A stretch of DNA of 64,000 nt from the NCBI RefSeq assembly GCF_041647995.1, contig NZ_JARRIB010000001.1, positions 186,001-250,000 on the forward strand. The letters run 5' to 3'. Position numbers and translations under genes: made by a program. The notes below the pieces were generated by a model, which worked only from the letters and a program-made list of their open reading frames with translations, was not told the origin of the DNA and ran no database searches. Numbering within the stretch: the first letter of the stretch is position 1; every line of letters begins with the position of its first letter. The DNA comes from Pyrococcus kukulkanii. Its GTDB lineage: Archaea; Methanobacteriota_B; Thermococci; Thermococcales; Thermococcaceae. Of this stretch, positions 11,522 to 19,217 are shown one piece after another.

Positions 11522-12228
11522 AAGCCCTTCCTCTCTATAAGTTTAGTTTGGACGTTACCCTTTGTGAGGGCGTTCAGCTTTTCATAAAACTCCTCCTCAA
11601 CCCCACCAGGGATCTCAATTAGGAACATCCAAGAGCCATCACTTCCCCATTCTTCTCTCTTTATCTTTCCAAACTTCCTTACCTCACCATAGGCCCTTCC
11701 TGCGTACTCCCCTGGGATTTTTACGGCTATTATCTTAACTTCAATCTTCAGTGGAAGAACCCTTCTCAATGCTTTTATGACGTCCTGAACTTGGGCCTCA
11801 GCATCCTTGAAGATATCAACCCTGACGCCAACATCCTCCATGGCTTTCAATATCCTATCAACTGGGTGAGGATAGCCGGTCCTTGGGTCTACAGCATGTC
11901 TATGGATTATCGTTGCTATCTGCTTCTTCTTCTCCTCTAACATCTGTCTCCTCTGCTGGGCGGTTAGCTGAACTTCGCCCTTTCTCAAGATGATCTTCGC
12001 AACTTCATACGGATCACTTGTGCCAAAGATCTTCTCCATCTCATGCTCGCTTGCCTTATCTCCCTTGTGAGCATCCTTAAAAACATAGGGTGTTGCAAGG
12101 ATTTCCTCAATTGGAACATCCTTGCCCTCTTTGAAGTCTCTAGCCAGATAAGGATCGACCAGGATTTCAAAAGTCTCGCCGTGAACTTTCAACCTGGCAA
12201 TCACAGCCTTATCAACACTAATCGGCAT
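11518..12228 (-). CDS. sdo1: SBDS-family ribosome maturation protein (Sdo1)
   Basis: This is the archaeal orthologue of the Shwachman-Bodian-Diamond protein, which releases the anti-association factor aIF6 from the 50S subunit in eukaryotes. It has 236 residues. The FYSH domain (about 1-90) contains [20 protein letters not shown]. It is followed by the helical segment with [17 protein letters not shown] and a C-terminal ferredoxin-like domain. I start it at ATG 12228 (MPISVDKAV) because GGGGTGGTG lies at the right distance. It joins ribosome biogenesis to the exosome and proteasome in one operon. Confidence 0.95.
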   Translation of the reverse strand: MPISVDKAVIARLKVHGETFEILVDPYLARDFKEGKDVPIEEILATPYVFKDAHKGDKASEHEMEKIFGTSDPYEVAKIILRKGEVQLTAQQRRQMLEEKKKQIATIIHRHAVDPRTGYPHPVDRILKAMEDVGVRVDIFKDAEAQVQDVIKALRRVLPLKIEVKIIAVKIPGEYAGRAYGEVRKFGKIKREEWGSDGSWMFLIEIPGGVEEEFYEKLNALTKGNVQTKLIERKGL

Positions 12229-12257
12229 AGGCACCACCCCAAAAAAGAGAAATAAGG

Positions 12258-13040
12258 TTAATAGTGGCTGTCAAGTTCGGAGTAGTCCTCCTCTTTCTCC
12301 TTAACCTCTTCCTCCTCAACCTCCTTCATGACTTCCTCCAAGTACTTTGAGATCTCATCCTTCGAGAGCTTCCTAAATTTCTTGTCCTGCACCGTTATTA
12401 CGGCAACTTCAATATTATCAGCGCTTGGGTTCTCCATTGTCTTAGCTAAGGCTAAAATTGCAAGCTTTATTGCATCTTCAAGCGTCATATCGTCCCTGTA
12501 CTTCTCCTCGAAAATTGCCATTGCAGTGTTCCTACCACTTCCAATTGCAACAGCCTTCCAAGCAAAGTATGCACCACTGGGATCCGTTTCGTAAAGTTCA
12601 GGCCTGTCATTAATCCCCGCCATTAGCAGGGCCGCACCGAAGGGTCTTACCCCACCGTACTGAGTGTGCATTTGCTTCAGATCACATATCTTCTTGACTA
12701 TCACTGAGAGGGGAGCAGGCTCACCATAAGTAAGCCTGTGAATTTGAGCCTCAAGCCTTGCCCTATTAACCAGAACTCTTGCATCAGCGATTATCCCACT
12801 TGATGCTGCAGCTATGTGATCATCAATTTGGAATATCTTTTCATAACTCTCAGGCTCAATTAACCTACTCGTTATCCTCTTTTCTACAGCCAGAACAACA
12901 CCTTCGTTGCATTTAACCCCAACAGCCGTTGCCCCTCTTTTAACTGCCTCCCTTGCATAGTTTACTTGGAATAGCCTTCCATCAGGGCTGAAAACTGTGA
13001 TCGCTCTATCGTATCCTGCTTGAGGTGGTACAAACGCCAT
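12258..13040 (-). CDS. psmA: Proteasome alpha subunit
   Basis: This forms the outer rings of the 20S proteasome and gates entry of substrate. It has 260 residues from ATG 13040 ([20 protein letters not shown]), chosen because GGGGGGTGA precedes it. The N-terminal signature [20 protein letters not shown] is the alpha-type proteasome motif. The tail is rich in E and K and ends in DSHY, likely the HbYX-independent C terminus. It is the promoter-proximal gene of the exosome superoperon, an association long noted in archaeal genomes. Confidence 0.97.
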   Translation of the reverse strand: MAFVPPQAGYDRAITVFSPDGRLFQVNYAREAVKRGATAVGVKCNEGVVLAVEKRITSRLIEPESYEKIFQIDDHIAAASSGIIADARVLVNRARLEAQIHRLTYGEPAPLSVIVKKICDLKQMHTQYGGVRPFGAALLMAGINDRPELYETDPSGAYFAWKAVAIGSGRNTAMAIFEEKYRDDMTLEDAIKLAILALAKTMENPSADNIEVAVITVQDKKFRKLSKDEISKYLEEVMKEVEEEEVKEKEEDYSELDSHY

Positions 13041-13070
13041 CTCTTCACCCCCCACTGATACTCAGGAAGA

Positions 13071-13083
13071 GATTTTATATATC
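13071..13083 (-). promoter_or_regulatory. Promoter of the proteasome-exosome operon
   Basis: On the minus strand GCGGAAG (a BRE-like purine run) is followed by GATATATAAAATC, a good archaeal TATA box. It lies 31-43 bases before the psmA start codon. This predicts transcription from about 13048 and a very short leader that still holds the GGGGGGTGA ribosome site. No comparable element is seen between the downstream genes, which overlap or nearly touch. Confidence 0.7.
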
Positions 13084-13201
13084 TTCCGCGTTCTAACTGC
13101 TTTTATCCTTTATCATCAAAGGTATATTTGAGGGCATGGAAACATTTTAATACTGATGAACCCAATAGTGGAATGCTGAACTTTAATGGTGGTGATGGAG
13201 C

Positions 13202-13702
13202 ATGTGGGGGAAAATTGAACATCATTTCGACGAGTACCCAGTTAGGAAACTCATCGCAAAAACCTTGCTTAGGTATGGCTTAAAGGTTTCTGAAGATATG
13301 AAGATAAAAGCAGGGGAAATCGAGGTTCCATACACAAAGATCGCAAAGGCGTTAAACGTTGACAGGAGGGTAGTCAAGGAAACCGTTGCTATGATCCTTA
13401 AGACCCCAGAGCTTAGGGAGATATATATGAACCTAGAGCCTACGGTGCACATGAAGTACGTTGGAAAGCACGTGGGTTATGGAGTTATTGAGATTGAGCC
13501 AGAACCACGGGCCATTGGAATTCTAGCAAAGGTTGCTCAGAAGATCTCGGATAGGGGAATAAACATCGTGCAGGCAATAGCAGAGGATCCTGAACTCTAT
13601 CCGGAGGCAACGCTAACGATAATCACCGAGAAGCCAATTCCTGGGGACCTAATAAATGAGTTATCAAAGCTTGAAGGGGTTAAGAGGATCTCGATTTATT
13701 AA
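13202..13702 (+). CDS. ACT-domain regulator of amino acid metabolism (COG2150-like)
   Basis: The product has 166 residues. The first 75 or so contain a helix-turn-helix-like segment (IEVPYTKIAKALNVDRRVVKETVAMI). Residues from about 95 to the end form an ACT domain (IEIEPEPRAIGILAKVAQKISDRGINIVQAIAEDPEL), the usual small-molecule, often amino-acid, sensor fold. I believe this matches the archaeal group described as predicted regulators of amino acid metabolism. The start at 13202 is fixed by GGTGGTGATGG, because an in-frame stop lies just before. It is transcribed alone and divergently from psmA. The ligand is unknown. Confidence 0.8.
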   Translation: MWGKIEHHFDEYPVRKLIAKTLLRYGLKVSEDMKIKAGEIEVPYTKIAKALNVDRRVVKETVAMILKTPELREIYMNLEPTVHMKYVGKHVGYGVIEIEPEPRAIGILAKVAQKISDRGINIVQAIAEDPELYPEATLTIITEKPIPGDLINELSKLEGVKRISIY

Positions 13703-13744
13703 TTTCCCAAACTCTTTGCTCTTTAACTCTAAAAATAATGTTAC

Positions 13745-13840
13745 CAGAGTTTAAATGCCAAAGTCATAGTACCCAAGGCTATAATTGTAATCTCTAACTA
13801 AGGACCCATAACAGAAGCTGTAGCACTAAAAAATTTGACA
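13745..13840 (-). pseudogene. Decayed copy of the C terminus of the neighbouring 111-residue membrane protein gene
   Basis: Read on the minus strand, this noncoding stretch gives FCYGSLVRD and then, after a one-base shift, ITIIALGTMTLAFKLW followed by a stop. The intact gene at 14234-14569 ends ICYGTLVGKVSLRDITIIIVLGATTLAFELW plus four residues. The similarity is clear at base level too: about 50 bases around 13745-13795 align with 14246-14297 at roughly three identical bases in four. The copy has lost a few codons (GKVSL), is out of frame, and has no start. It is best read as the remnant of a tandem duplication. Confidence 0.75.
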
Positions 13841-13855
13841 CTCTTATTTTTCATC

Positions 13856-14222
13856 CTAAATTGTGTTCCCTATTTTTTGTTTACCTAATATGAGAAGCAT
13901 CAAAACAAAGAAAGCTCCAATCACAGCCGCCTCTATATACATCCTTGAATATTGAACATACCCCAGCAGATACGAGACACTAGCCCATATAAACTCTACC
14001 AGAACCGCCAATAAAATTCCAAGAGTTATCTTATTTTGTTTCCATAAGGCAAAAGATATCAAAAATGGAGCTAACAAAACAGAAGAAGCTATTATGAGTC
14101 CCTTTCCAACTATTGAGAATAGGATTCTTTTCAAACTCTCCAGTAACAATTCCACTGTATCCAGTAAATAAGAGAATGAAAACAAAAGCTAAAGTTCCAA
14201 GAGCAAATTTCCTCCCTCTCAT
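13856..14222 (-). pseudogene. Small membrane protein gene interrupted by a frameshift
   Basis: A start at 14222 (MRGRKFALGTLAFVFILLFTG) has an excellent GGGTGGGAGG ribosome site. However, its frame drifts into a non-hydrophobic tail and stops at 14031. The overlapping minus frame from about 14150 to 13856 continues with membrane helices (GLIIASSVLLAPFLISFALW, ITLGILLAVLVEFIWASVSY, AAVIGAFFVLMLLI) but has only an unsupported TTG start. Joining them by one frame change around 14100-14160 gives a plausible 120-residue protein with four helices. Either a real frameshift mutation or a sequencing error would explain this. Confidence 0.55.
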
Positions 14223-14233
14223 TTCCTCCCACC

Positions 14234-14569
14234 CTAAGATCCCGAATATCGCCAGAGTTCAAAGGCTAGAGTTGTAGCACCCAAAACTATAATTATAGTT
14301 ATATCCCGAAGACTAACCTTCCCAACTAGGGTTCCATAGCAAATGACAAACGTTACAAAGATGAGTAAACCGAACATATAAGAGACAAAGACATTTGAAA
14401 TTTTTCTCCAAATCAGCCATATTATGCTCCACATTACAAAAGAAACTAGGATGGCTAATAACACTAAAACAAGTACGTTGCTACTTTTTTTAACCGCCAA
14501 AAAAGTAAGTAGTATGGTAAAAATTAAAGGGAGATAGAAATTAAAATTCTTCCTTTTAGTGCCTACCAT
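14234..14569 (-). CDS. Small polytopic membrane protein of unknown function
   Basis: The product is 111 residues starting MVGTKRKNFNFYLPL, almost entirely hydrophobic, with about four membrane helices. A GGGGGGTTAGG sequence precedes ATG 14569, which lies 11 bases after the stop of the cysteine-rich protein gene. The two are therefore very likely co-transcribed. The C-terminal segment DITIIIVLGATTLAFELW also survives as a relic at 13745-13840, so this gene or its family was once duplicated here. I do not recognise the family. A role with the upstream cysteine-rich secreted protein, such as export or self-protection, is inference from position only. Confidence 0.65.
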   Translation of the reverse strand: MVGTKRKNFNFYLPLIFTILLTFLAVKKSSNVLVLVLLAILVSFVMWSIIWLIWRKISNVFVSYMFGLLIFVTFVICYGTLVGKVSLRDITIIIVLGATTLAFELWRYSGS

Positions 14570-14580
14570 TCCTAACCCCC

Positions 14581-15273
14581 CTATGGCCCAGGAACCCATC
14601 CTCCTTTACATTCTGAACCAAATTCCAAGCAATTATTCTGAACACACCATGGACATTCGACTTCAAGGCACACTATACAAAGGAAAGGATTCACACATGT
14701 AAATATGCACCACGAGCAACATTGAGCTGCCTTTTCGGTATCAACTTTACAGCAGAATTTATGACAATAGTGAGTAATCGGACAGTCGAAATCTGAATTA
14801 CATTCATGGGGACAGGTATCAGTAGTGCTAACAACTTCATTCGTCGTCACCGCTATAGTCTTTGCAGTTACGTTGTCAACCATTTTAATGAGAAAACCTT
14901 CAGTCTTTATACCTCTAACAGGATCTGAAAATTCATAAAGCACTGCTACATGCTTTCTATCCCTTAATGGAATGCCCATGGCAAGCATTGTTATATTCTC
15001 GCCCTTGTACTTGAGAGTATGCTTAACGACCTTTACATGAGAGTAGTCAACGTTCCAAGGTTTAGCCAACTTCCAAAAATCCCTACTGGTCACAAGTTTG
15101 AAGAATACATGAACCCTTGACCAATTTTCCTGAACTCTACTTACTGGCTTCACTACAGCAAATGGGTTTACACAGCCTTCAACCTTTGGATACTTAGGAT
15201 AACTTACGACATAAGAGGCGTACGCTCCAACAAGGAGAAGGGCCACTATACCCCCTAAAATTGCCTTCCTCAT
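14581..15273 (-). CDS. Secreted cysteine-rich protein, halocin-C8-like layout
   Basis: The product has 230 residues from ATG 15273, chosen because GGGGAGGACAT precedes it. Residues 1-25 form a signal or anchor helix (AILGGIVALLLVGAYASYVV). Residues 30-150 are a soluble domain with one cysteine (C34). The tail contains 16 cysteines between residues 154 and 222, in patterns such as DTCPHECNSDFDCP, FCCK, QCCSWCIFTC and CLEVECPWC, alternating with hydrophobic residues. A leader domain followed by a compact Cys-rich peptide recalls the halocin C8 precursor, but I cannot show homology. Alternatives are a disulfide-stabilised surface protein or a metal-binding protein. It is followed by two small membrane protein genes on the same strand. 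Confidence 0.7.
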   Translation of the reverse strand: MRKAILGGIVALLLVGAYASYVVSYPKYPKVEGCVNPFAVVKPVSRVQENWSRVHVFFKLVTSRDFWKLAKPWNVDYSHVKVVKHTLKYKGENITMLAMGIPLRDRKHVAVLYEFSDPVRGIKTEGFLIKMVDNVTAKTIAVTTNEVVSTTDTCPHECNSDFDCPITHYCHKFCCKVDTEKAAQCCSWCIFTCVNPFLCIVCLEVECPWCVQNNCLEFGSECKGGWVPGP

Positions 15274-15476
15274 ATGTCCTCCCCATAATGTTCTTGCAAT
15301 TAATTTCATGGATTTTATAATATATAACCTTTTCTCTTGAAAATTATCAAGATATTGCAAATTTTAATAGAAGACTTTTTTAAGTAGTAATTATCTTCGA
15401 TCAATATCGAAATGTTCAAAAGACTTTTATACACAACTTAGTATACATTACTGTACAAACGTCAATGGTGGTTCTT

Positions 15477-16844
15477 ATGGAGGCCTTGGAAAAAGCCCTT
15501 CGCTGGGCCGAGGAAAATATTAAAGCAGAGTACATCGAGCTGAGATACGAGAACCTCAAGAAAACAACGCTGAACCTTAAAGATGGAGTTTTCGTGAGCT
15601 TTACTGAAAAGCTAACCAGGGGCGTTGCCATTAGGGTTCTCGCAAATGGAGCCTGGGGCTTCTCTTCCACGAGTGATCTAGGCAGGCTAGAGGAAGCAAT
15701 TAAGGAGGCATATAAACTTGCAAAGGCCGCGGCAGAAACAAAGAAGGAGAAGATAAAGCTTGCAGAGATAAAGCCCGTGGAGGACTACGTTAAGAGCAGG
15801 ATGAAAGTCAAGCCCAGGGAAGTCGACATAGAAGAAAAAGTTAGCCACCTCAGGGAGCTTGAGAAGCTCCTCAAGGAAGATGAGGCAGTAAAGAGCGTTA
15901 ACATAAGGTACGAGGATGGAGGAGGCCAGAAGATACTCCTAACCAACGAGGGAACAAGAATAGAGTGGGACTACAACTACCTCTACCAAGGAGTCTACGT
16001 TACCGGAAAGGAAGAGGGAAGATTGGCTATGGCAAGGGATAGCATCGGGGCCGTTGACTACGGCTGGGAGCTAATGACGGAGAAGGAACCAAATGAAAAG
16101 GTAAAGGACAGGCTTTTGAGGAAACTACACTCTCAGCTTGAGGGAGTTGCCCCCAAGAGGGGAGAGTGGCCAATAGTTGCTGGCCCGATAGTCGTCGGGG
16201 TTATAGCCCATGAAGCACTCGGCCACCTAGCTGAGGCTGACCTCACTATAAACTCACCATTCAAAGATCTCATGGGCAAGCAGATTGCTCCAGAGTTCGT
16301 AACGATGAGCGAACGCTACGTTGAGGGAGGCTTTGGAAATGACAAGTACGACGATGAGGGAGTGCCAGTTAAGGACATCCATATAATAGAGAACGGAATA
16401 CTGAAGGAGATAATGCTGAACAGGGAGTACGCTGCAAAATGGGACATGGAGCCAAACGGCCATGCAAGGGCCCAGGACTACAGGTATCCACCGATAATAA
16501 GGATGAGGAACACGATCTTTGAGCCTGGGGACTGGTCATTTGAGGAGATGATAGAGGACATCAAGTTCGGTTACTACGTTGTAGACTTCAGGGGAGGACA
16601 GGCCCAGCTCAACTCAGCATTCCAGGTGGGAATTCAGGAAGGTTATGTGATAAGGAACGGAGAGATTGCAGAGCCGATAAGGGATACTTCAATCACGGGA
16701 GTTGCAATTGAGGCCCTGAAGAAGATAACGGCAGTAGGTAAGGACTTCGGGCTTGAGGTCGGATTCTGTGGAAAGGGACAGACGGCATTTGTTAGCTCAG
16801 GCGGACCCCACATGAGGTTCGATGGAGGAATTCTCATCGGGTGA
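15477..16844 (+). CDS. tldD: TldD-type metalloprotease subunit
   Basis: TldD and its partner TldE form a heterodimeric metalloprotease that degrades unfolded short peptides; in bacteria the pair processes microcin B17. The product has 455 residues from ATG 15477, which has GGTGG upstream. The active-site motif HEALGH (HExxxH) lies near residue 245 in GVIAHEALGHLAEADL. The C-terminal region VGFCGKGQTAFVSSGGPHMR carries the conserved cysteine of the family. The tldE gene follows immediately, so the complex is encoded as one unit. Confidence 0.95.
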   Translation: MEALEKALRWAEENIKAEYIELRYENLKKTTLNLKDGVFVSFTEKLTRGVAIRVLANGAWGFSSTSDLGRLEEAIKEAYKLAKAAAETKKEKIKLAEIKPVEDYVKSRMKVKPREVDIEEKVSHLRELEKLLKEDEAVKSVNIRYEDGGGQKILLTNEGTRIEWDYNYLYQGVYVTGKEEGRLAMARDSIGAVDYGWELMTEKEPNEKVKDRLLRKLHSQLEGVAPKRGEWPIVAGPIVVGVIAHEALGHLAEADLTINSPFKDLMGKQIAPEFVTMSERYVEGGFGNDKYDDEGVPVKDIHIIENGILKEIMLNREYAAKWDMEPNGHARAQDYRYPPIIRMRNTIFEPGDWSFEEMIEDIKFGYYVVDFRGGQAQLNSAFQVGIQEGYVIRNGEIAEPIRDTSITGVAIEALKKITAVGKDFGLEVGFCGKGQTAFVSSGGPHMRFDGGILIG

Positions 16845-16849
16845 TGGAG

Positions 16850-18178
16850 ATGGAGGAGCTGATTAAGTACGGTGAGAAGTTTTTTGACGAACTTGAGATA
16901 GTCGTGCAGAGGGGAAGGGACGTAAGCGTCGAGGTTGAGCTGAACGAAATATCGATAGCCTCAACAAGAACGAATGTCGTCACGATAATCAGGGGAATTA
17001 AGGATAAGAGGATCGGAATCGCCATAATAGACACCGCCGATGAGGAAGAAGTGAAGAGGGCCATAGAATCAGCAGCAAAGATGGCCAAGCTTAACAACCC
17101 CGATGAAAAGTGGCACTCCCTCCCAAGCCCAGGAAAGTATAGGGAAAAACCAAAGGTTAACGAAGAGCTAAAGGAGGTCTCACCAGATAAGCTCGTTAAC
17201 TTCGTCCTCGAAGGAATAAAGCTAGCTAGAGAGAAAGATGAGCACATAACAGTGGCCGGAGGATCCGCGGGAGCTTCTTGGGTTGAGGTCGGAATTTACA
17301 ACTCCCAGGGAATAAGCGTAACTCAAGAGCTCGGTCAATCACATCTGTTCTTCGAGTTCGTTGGAAAAAAGGAGGGTGTAGTTACCCCAGGTATATTCGA
17401 GTTTGACGCTAAAGATAACCTTAACTTGGACGTTGAAGGGGTAGTTGAGAAAGGCGTGCAAAAGGTTCAGTGGGCCTATAAGGTCAAGGAAGCAAAGAAC
17501 GAGGAAGTACCAATAATCTTCGGCCCCTGGGCAACGTCAGGGTTGTTATTTTACGCACTCTTCCCGGCCTTCAGCGGTGAAAGGTTGGTAAAGAAGACTA
17601 CACCACTAGCTGATAAGGTTGGGGAGAGCATCGCGAGTGAAGTTATAACGATGTACGATGACACATTCCATGAACTGAGCATAGCTAAGGCCGTGTTTGA
17701 TGGTGAGGGTGTTCCAACGAGAAAGACGATGCTCATAGAGAAAGGGGTATTCAAGGGGTTCGTGTGGGACAACTACTGGGCGAAGGTCTACGGTACGGAA
17801 AGCACGGGGCACGGGCAAAGGGACTGGAGAGGAGGAGGTGTCAGCATAGGGCTCAACACGGTCGTCATTGAAAAGGGCAAGAGGTCACTTGAGGATATAA
17901 TTGGGGAAATTAAGCACGGCTACTTCGTCGATGGTGTTCAGGGTGCACACTCAAGCAATCCAGACAATGGTAACTTTGCCGTGACTGCAAATCCAGCTTA
18001 CCTAATAGAGGATGGAGAAATAGTTGGATCAAGCGTTTTCCTTATTGCCGGAAACATTTACGAGCTCTTGAAGCAGGCCACAGAAGTTAGCAAAGAGCAA
18101 AGAGCACTACCAGCAATGTACACGGTGATAACCCCATACATAAAGTTCGAAAACGTTAAGATCGCCGGAAAGAAGTGA
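16850..18178 (+). CDS. tldE: TldE/PmbA-type partner of TldD
   Basis: This is the non-catalytic partner in the TldD-TldE protease, 442 residues. It lacks the HExxxH motif but shares the fold, with the conserved segments STGHGQRDWRGGGVSIGLNT and HGYFVDGVQGAHSSNPDNGNF. I prefer ATG 16850 because GGTGATGG stands five bases before it. GTG 16841 and ATG 16844 are in frame and overlap the tldD stop, so the true start may be up to three codons earlier. The last 23 bases overlap the end of the opposing gene. Confidence 0.93.
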   Translation: MEELIKYGEKFFDELEIVVQRGRDVSVEVELNEISIASTRTNVVTIIRGIKDKRIGIAIIDTADEEEVKRAIESAAKMAKLNNPDEKWHSLPSPGKYREKPKVNEELKEVSPDKLVNFVLEGIKLAREKDEHITVAGGSAGASWVEVGIYNSQGISVTQELGQSHLFFEFVGKKEGVVTPGIFEFDAKDNLNLDVEGVVEKGVQKVQWAYKVKEAKNEEVPIIFGPWATSGLLFYALFPAFSGERLVKKTTPLADKVGESIASEVITMYDDTFHELSIAKAVFDGEGVPTRKTMLIEKGVFKGFVWDNYWAKVYGTESTGHGQRDWRGGGVSIGLNTVVIEKGKRSLEDIIGEIKHGYFVDGVQGAHSSNPDNGNFAVTANPAYLIEDGEIVGSSVFLIAGNIYELLKQATEVSKEQRALPAMYTVITPYIKFENVKIAGKK

Positions 18179-18752
18179 GCTTTTTTCTTATTTTTATTCC
18201 AATTATCATTCCCATGGAGTCCATAACTAGATCCCTGATTTTGTTGCCTAGGGTCTCGGTAATGAAGGATATCTCTGACTCACTTATCTTCTCGGCAACC
18301 TCCCAGCCAATTGCCAAAATGTAGAACGCAACTATAGAGTAACTTAAAACTTCCCGCCAAGAAAGATTAAACTCCACCAGAACCCTTGCAATTATGAGCC
18401 AGAGAACCAAACCCCCGAGGAAGTGACTTATCATGTCAGCATTTCTCCACTCCTTGTGGAATAAATCAATCGTCGTGAAGGGAACGTTGACTAAAGAAAC
18501 GTGAACCGCTATAAAAACTCCTAAGAGAGCCATAACTTCAGTATCGTACAGAGGGGTCAAAAGCTTTTTAAAAATCCCTCTAGGCGTATAGACCTTGGGC
18601 AACCAAAGGGGAATTGAGAGACCAAACAACGCAACTGAGCATCTGCATATGTGATCCACCCTTCCATAATAGAGGGCCGTTAGAAGACCTGTAAAAACGA
18701 TAAAAATTGACAGCGTTATTATACTTCTTCCTCTCTCACTCAAATTAAACAC
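18156..18752 (-). CDS. Polytopic membrane protein (resembles DUF2238-type proteins)
   Basis: The product is 198 residues with about five predicted membrane helices, among them ITLSIFIVFTGLLTALYYG, VMALLGVFIAVHVSLV and SHFLGGLVLWLIIARVLV. Polar, possibly functional residues sit in conserved-looking places: a D-x2-SHFLGG segment and GWEVAEKI within a helix, then D-x5-DSMGMIIG near the C terminus. These recall the DUF2238/YjdF-like membrane proteins, but I am only moderately sure. It runs against tldE with a 23-base overlap at the ends. Confidence 0.65.
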   Translation of the reverse strand: MFNLSERGRSIITLSIFIVFTGLLTALYYGRVDHICRCSVALFGLSIPLWLPKVYTPRGIFKKLLTPLYDTEVMALLGVFIAVHVSLVNVPFTTIDLFHKEWRNADMISHFLGGLVLWLIIARVLVEFNLSWREVLSYSIVAFYILAIGWEVAEKISESEISFITETLGNKIRDLVMDSMGMIIGIKIRKKLTSFRRS

Positions 18753-18785
18753 CTAGTTTCCATCTCCCCATTACATTTATAACAT

Positions 18786-19211
18786 TTAATCCTTCTCATC
18801 ATCAACTACTAACGGCCTTAAATTGTACAAGGAGATAAGGTAGTACAGGGTCCTCAGAGGTATCCCCAAGGTTCTGCTTATTTCCCTTGGGCTTTTGCCC
18901 CTGTGGAGCATTTCCTGAATTAAACTTACCGTCTTCTCCGAGTACTTCCTGGGCCTGCCTCTCCCCTTGGCTATTGGAACGACCCTTATTCCCATCCTTT
19001 CAAGAGCGTTGATTACCTTCTTAGACACCTTTGGGTAGAGACTAGGAGGACATCCTATCACCTTAACGTTTGGGGCGTTCTCAAGGATTCTAACTACAAC
19101 CTCTTTTGTGGGTCTTAAGTTAATGTAAACTTCAGTCACATCTTCGTTTAGGCTCTCATCAATCTTCCTCAACAACTCCCTCACGTTTCGAGCTGTTATC
19201 TCAACTCTCAT
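18786..19211 (-). CDS. DUF1699-like protein with C-terminal helix-turn-helix
   Basis: The product has 141 residues. The first 80 (VTEVYINLRPTKEVVVRILENAPNVKVIGCPPSLYPKVS) resemble the archaeal DUF1699 domain. After the basic linker AKGRGRPRKYSEK comes a helix-turn-helix of resolvase/insert type (MLHRGKSPREISRTLGIPLRTLYYLIS). A DNA-binding regulator is the natural reading. It ends the minus-strand series that contains topoisomerase VI and lies 6 bases after the DUF530-like gene. Its target genes are not evident from the sequence. Confidence 0.7.
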   Translation of the reverse strand: MRVEITARNVRELLRKIDESLNEDVTEVYINLRPTKEVVVRILENAPNVKVIGCPPSLYPKVSKKVINALERMGIRVVPIAKGRGRPRKYSEKTVSLIQEMLHRGKSPREISRTLGIPLRTLYYLISLYNLRPLVVDDEKD

Positions 19212-19217
19212 AAAATC

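Noticed and set aside
13152-13200. CTGATGA ... CTGA ... GGTGATGG before the ACT-domain gene, resembling half of a C/D RNA
   Set aside because: There is no final D box and no terminal stem. The second motif is simply the ribosome site of the downstream gene, and TTTTAATAC is its probable promoter.
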